A DNA stretch of 64,000 nucleotides from a bacterium (lineage in GTDB: Bacteria > Zixibacteria > MSB-5A5 > GN15 > FEB-12). A program made the translations under genes and the position numbers. The stretch lies in contig JADJGQ010000001.1 of NCBI GenBank assembly GCA_016708025.1, forward strand, positions 186,001 through 250,000. Direction: 5' to 3'. The notes beneath the pieces are model-generated. The model was not told where the DNA came from. It worked only from the letters and a program-made list of their open reading frames with translations, and did not search any database. Of the stretch, positions 61,707 through 64,000 are shown piece by piece; positions within the stretch are counted from its first letter, which is position 1; every line of letters begins with the position of its first letter.

Positions 61707-61763
61707 CCAACTCCCCTCCTCCCGTTGCATTGTCATCCAAGCAGTTAGGGAAAGTTTATCCCG

Positions 61764-61792
61764 TTGACAAGGGAGGGCCGCTTGCGTATGCT
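61764..61792 (+). promoter_or_regulatory. Sigma-70 promoter of the polysaccharide export genes
   Basis: TTGACA (61764-61769), a 17-base spacer and TATGCT (61787-61792), close to consensus. The start would be near 61799; the ATG at 61825 has AGGAA just before it. A poorer sigma-54-like match (GG at 61772-61773, TTGC at 61782-61785) lies in the spacer and is probably chance. Confidence 0.7.
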
Positions 61793-61824
61793 TTCGGTCT
61801 GTAATCACGTATGACAGGAACTAG

Positions 61825-63162
61825 ATGAATCGCATTATCCGGCTTTTTGGCCTGTTCGCTTTGGTCCTGATATCTGCCTCTGCGGGGATCGCACAACAAT
61901 CTCCATCTGCGGCAGATTCTCTGGCCATGCAGCTCCTTCCGGCCACATTCGATCGACCGATCAACCCCGATCTTTACCTTATCCGTCCGGGTGAGGTCAT
62001 CCGAGTCACTTTCTTGCAGAGCAGCCTCAGCGCGCTCCAGCTCGAGATCAGCTCCGATGGTCAAATTGTCCATCCCAGCCTGGGGATCATCGACCTTCGC
62101 GGCACTACTCTCGCCCAGGCGAGAGAAAAGTTGGTTGAACCGCTGCGATCCAGGTATAACGTCAAAGATATGGTCCTAACCGTTGGTGAACCCCGCCCGA
62201 TTTCGATATCCATTACTGGTGCCGTGCGCTCACCCGGCTTTTACCGAGTGTACAACTCGCAACGGGTCTCCGATGCCTTGGCCCTTGCCGGCGGGATCAC
62301 CTCCGATGGCTCCACCCGGAATATCGTCCTCTCCGGCGGACCGAAACCGCTGGCCGTCGACCTGGACCGTGCCCTCTATCTTGGTGATGATGCCGCCAAT
62401 CCCTCTCTCTATGCCGGTTACCATCTCGATGTACCCGTCAAGTCGGCCGAGGCCGTACAGGTGCTTGGCGAAGTACTCCGGCCCCGTGAGATTGAGTTGC
62501 GACCAGACGATGATCTCTCCACTCTCCTCGATTTGGCCGGCGGTTTGACCTCCAGTGCAGACTCTGCGGCTATTCGCCTCCTGGGTCAGTCGGACCGCAA
62601 TATCTGGCAGCCAGGCATGATCAAAGCCAAAGATATCATTCAGGTGCCACGTCGAAGTGCGAGCGCTGCACAAGGCGTATCGGTGCTTGGCGAAGTGAAG
62701 TCACCCGGTAGATTCTCACTCCAATCCCCGCTGACTCTAAGCCAGGCGCTGGAGATGAGCGGCGGACCGACTGAGGATGCCAATGTCGGACGAATAACTG
62801 TCTTTCGTATTGCGGAGACTGATCAGTACACACACGCTTCCCGTGAACGATACCCGATCATCGCCGCCAACGAAGATTTTCTCAATATCCAATTGAAGCC
62901 GATGGATTCCGTTTTCGTGCCCCGCAAACTTGGTTGGGTTCGCGTCAGCGGGCCGGTCAAAGCACCGGGCCTGTTCCCGTATGTCGAGGGGAAAGACGCT
63001 GAATACTACATCTTCACTGCCGGCGGGATGCTCCCGACTGCCGACCCCGAAAAAGTCGGACTGGTCAACCGCATCTCACATGTACGTCGCCTCGTGTCAG
63101 TCAATACCCGTGTGCTGGATGGTGACGAGGTTGTGGCCCAACTGCGATTGGTGGCACCATGA
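61825..63162 (+). CDS. SLBB-domain polysaccharide export protein (Wza-like)
   Basis: A 445-residue outer-membrane export protein. Signal peptide (residues 1-22). The Poly_export domain starts NPDLYLIRPGEVIRVTFLQS; several SLBB-like repeats follow (SISITGAVRSPGFYRVYNSQ, AVQVLGEVLRPREIELRPDD, VSVLGEVKSPGRFSLQSPLT, VRVSGPVKAPGLFPYVEGKD). It lacks a lipobox Cys. It overlaps the Wzz-domain gene by 4 bases, so the two probably form one export machine for capsule or exopolysaccharide. Confidence 0.9.
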   Translation: MNRIIRLFGLFALVLISASAGIAQQSPSAADSLAMQLLPATFDRPINPDLYLIRPGEVIRVTFLQSSLSALQLEISSDGQIVHPSLGIIDLRGTTLAQAREKLVEPLRSRYNVKDMVLTVGEPRPISISITGAVRSPGFYRVYNSQRVSDALALAGGITSDGSTRNIVLSGGPKPLAVDLDRALYLGDDAANPSLYAGYHLDVPVKSAEAVQVLGEVLRPREIELRPDDDLSTLLDLAGGLTSSADSAAIRLLGQSDRNIWQPGMIKAKDIIQVPRRSASAAQGVSVLGEVKSPGRFSLQSPLTLSQALEMSGGPTEDANVGRITVFRIAETDQYTHASRERYPIIAANEDFLNIQLKPMDSVFVPRKLGWVRVSGPVKAPGLFPYVEGKDAEYYIFTAGGMLPTADPEKVGLVNRISHVRRLVSVNTRVLDGDEVVAQLRLVAP

Positions 63163-64000
63163 CCGAACCACGCGAAAACAATGTCTGGCTCTTCCTCGAA
63201 TTGATGGCCCGTCGCCGTGGGATGATCATTGGCCTAACCCTGCTCGCGACCGTCGTTGCCGCAGTGATCTCGCTGGTCCTTCCCAAATGGTATCAGGCCG
63301 AGGCGCTTCTGCTTCCACCAAAAGATGTCTCTACCACCATGGAAAGCCTCTCGCGTCTTGAGGAAGTTATTTCCGTGACCGGCGGACTGAATCTTCCTGT
63401 GATGGTGACTCCCTCTGATGTGTATGCGCGCATCCTTCGAAGCAGGACCATCTCTGATCGGATCTCCGCACAATTTGATCTTCAGCAGCGCTACGAAACT
63501 GCCACTCGCACGGAAACCTATGACGCCTTGATGAAACATGCCGTCTTCCGCGTCACCGAAGAAGGACTGCTCAGCATTCAGGTGGAGGACAAAGTTCCGG
63601 AGACTGCCGCAGCTATTGCCAACGCTTTTGTTGATGAGATCAATCGGGTCAATCAGGAAATAGTCACCGGCAGAGCACGCAAAAATCGCGAATTCATCGA
63701 GGGGAGACTCAACCAGGTTCGTACCGAACTCGATTCCGCCCGCGCCTCACTTGAGCATTTCCAGCGCACCTATCGGACGGTCGATTTCGATGAACAGACT
63801 CGCCTCGCCATTGAGCAGGCAAGTAACCTGAAAGTCTCGCTTGCCCAGACTGAACTCGACCTGCAAATCGCCGAGCAGTCGCTCGGAAAAGACCATCCTG
63901 ACCTGATGGTCCGTCGCCAGCGTCGGGCCATTCTCAAGCAACAGCTTGAGCGCCTGGAGGTCGGCGGAGCGGATTCCTCCTATTTCTCGCTGCCGGTCGC
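63159..64000 (+). CDS. Wzz/GumC-type chain-length regulator (cut by right edge)
   Basis: Open from ATG 63159 to the window end, so at least 280 residues. The N-terminal Wzz domain has a cytoplasmic start (NVWLFLELMARRRGMIIGL), a first membrane helix (LTLLATVVAAVISLVLP) and KWYQAEALLLPPKDVST. A long helical periplasmic region follows with SDRISAQFDLQQRYETATRT, AAIANAFVDEINRVNQEIV and coiled-coil segments (FIEGRLNQVRTELDSARASL). It may end in a tyrosine autokinase domain beyond the window. It overlaps the Wza-like gene by 4 bases. Confidence 0.9.
   Translation, partial: MTEPRENNVWLFLELMARRRGMIIGLTLLATVVAAVISLVLPKWYQAEALLLPPKDVSTTMESLSRLEEVISVTGGLNLPVMVTPSDVYARILRSRTISDRISAQFDLQQRYETATRTETYDALMKHAVFRVTEEGLLSIQVEDKVPETAAAIANAFVDEINRVNQEIVTGRARKNREFIEGRLNQVRTELDSARASLEHFQRTYRTVDFDEQTRLAIEQASNLKVSLAQTELDLQIAEQSLGKDHPDLMVRRQRRAILKQQLERLEVGGADSSYFSLPV

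Noticed and set aside
61772..61785. Sigma-54 promoter before the polysaccharide export genes
   Set aside because: Only 7 of 11 positions match, and it lies within the spacer of a much better sigma-70 promoter.

Overview
The window reads as a chromosomal segment of a free-living Gram-negative bacterium of the FCB (Fibrobacteres-Chlorobi-Bacteroidetes) type, most like candidate phylum Zixibacteria or a close relative. The placement is inferred from gene content: PorV/PorQ-like outer membrane proteins, lamin-tail plus FlgD-type C-terminal domains, dockerin-like repeats with GNVDG...DLSDL motifs, and a fused LpxC-FabZ. There are no rRNA or tRNA genes, CRISPR arrays, insertion sequences or phage genes. 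Most of it is dense, operon-like core DNA with many 1-8 base gene overlaps.

Layout. 1-4.1 kb: surface/outer-membrane proteins, dGTPase and an RraB-like protein. 4.1-7.8 kb: tandem pair of exported amidases. 8-11.6 kb: SET-domain methyltransferase, RsmE, a TPR lipoprotein and a secreted protein. 11.7-15.3 kb (minus): RecB-type nuclease and two glycosyltransferases. 15.5-18 kb (minus): type II NADH dehydrogenase and an OmpA-like lipoprotein. 18.3-21.7 kb: secreted proteins, a VOC protein, MscL and a dienelactone hydrolase. 21.8-24.1 kb (minus): fRMsr-type GAF protein, a URO-D family protein and a DUF169 protein. 24.3-27.5 kb: a sigma-54 activator followed by two type IV pilin genes and a small RNase H-fold gene, each preceded by a sigma-54 (-24/-12) promoter. 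27.6-31.8 kb: holA, an ECF sigma factor, its anti-sigma factor and PspC/LiaF-like envelope-stress proteins. 32-36.4 kb: a solute-binding lipoprotein and cmk-plsC-rpsA. 36.5-42.7 kb: two dockerin-like proteins, several small proteins and the tRNA methylthiotransferase mtaB. 42.8-55.9 kb: lipid A/Kdo genes (lpxC-fabZ, lpxA, a Gfo/Idh oxidoreductase, lpxB, waaA, lpxK) running into nadB, guaA, ruvX and mltG. 56-58.8 kb (minus): a sigma-54 response regulator with a degenerate sensor. 58.9-61.7 kb: gatC-kdsB-pyrG. 61.8 kb to the right edge: Wza/Wzc-type polysaccharide export genes, the last one cut by the window edge.

How the genes work together. The lpx, kdt and kds genes show that the cell makes a Kdo-lipid A outer membrane, which fits the porins, the OmpA-like lipoprotein and the export genes. 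Two sigma-54 activators suggest that surface appendages, and possibly exopolysaccharide, are controlled through RpoN. No rpoN gene lies in the window.

Most notable signals: (1) three near-consensus sigma-54 promoters in 1.5 kb behind one activator gene, the third serving an RNase H-fold protein that lacks its catalytic residues; (2) a recurrent leaderless promoter layout (TTGAC-like box, 17-18 bases, TA...T box, then ATG within 5-9 bases) ahead of holA, cmk, ruvX and gatC; (3) a perfect 13-bp terminator hairpin directly abutting the ndh ribosome binding site; (4) a possible -1 frameshift extension of the SET-domain gene; (5) a frameshifted DUF1648-like gene inside the lipid A region. No whole new defence or metabolic system is evident; the pilin/RNase H-like sigma-54 module is the best candidate for something undescribed.
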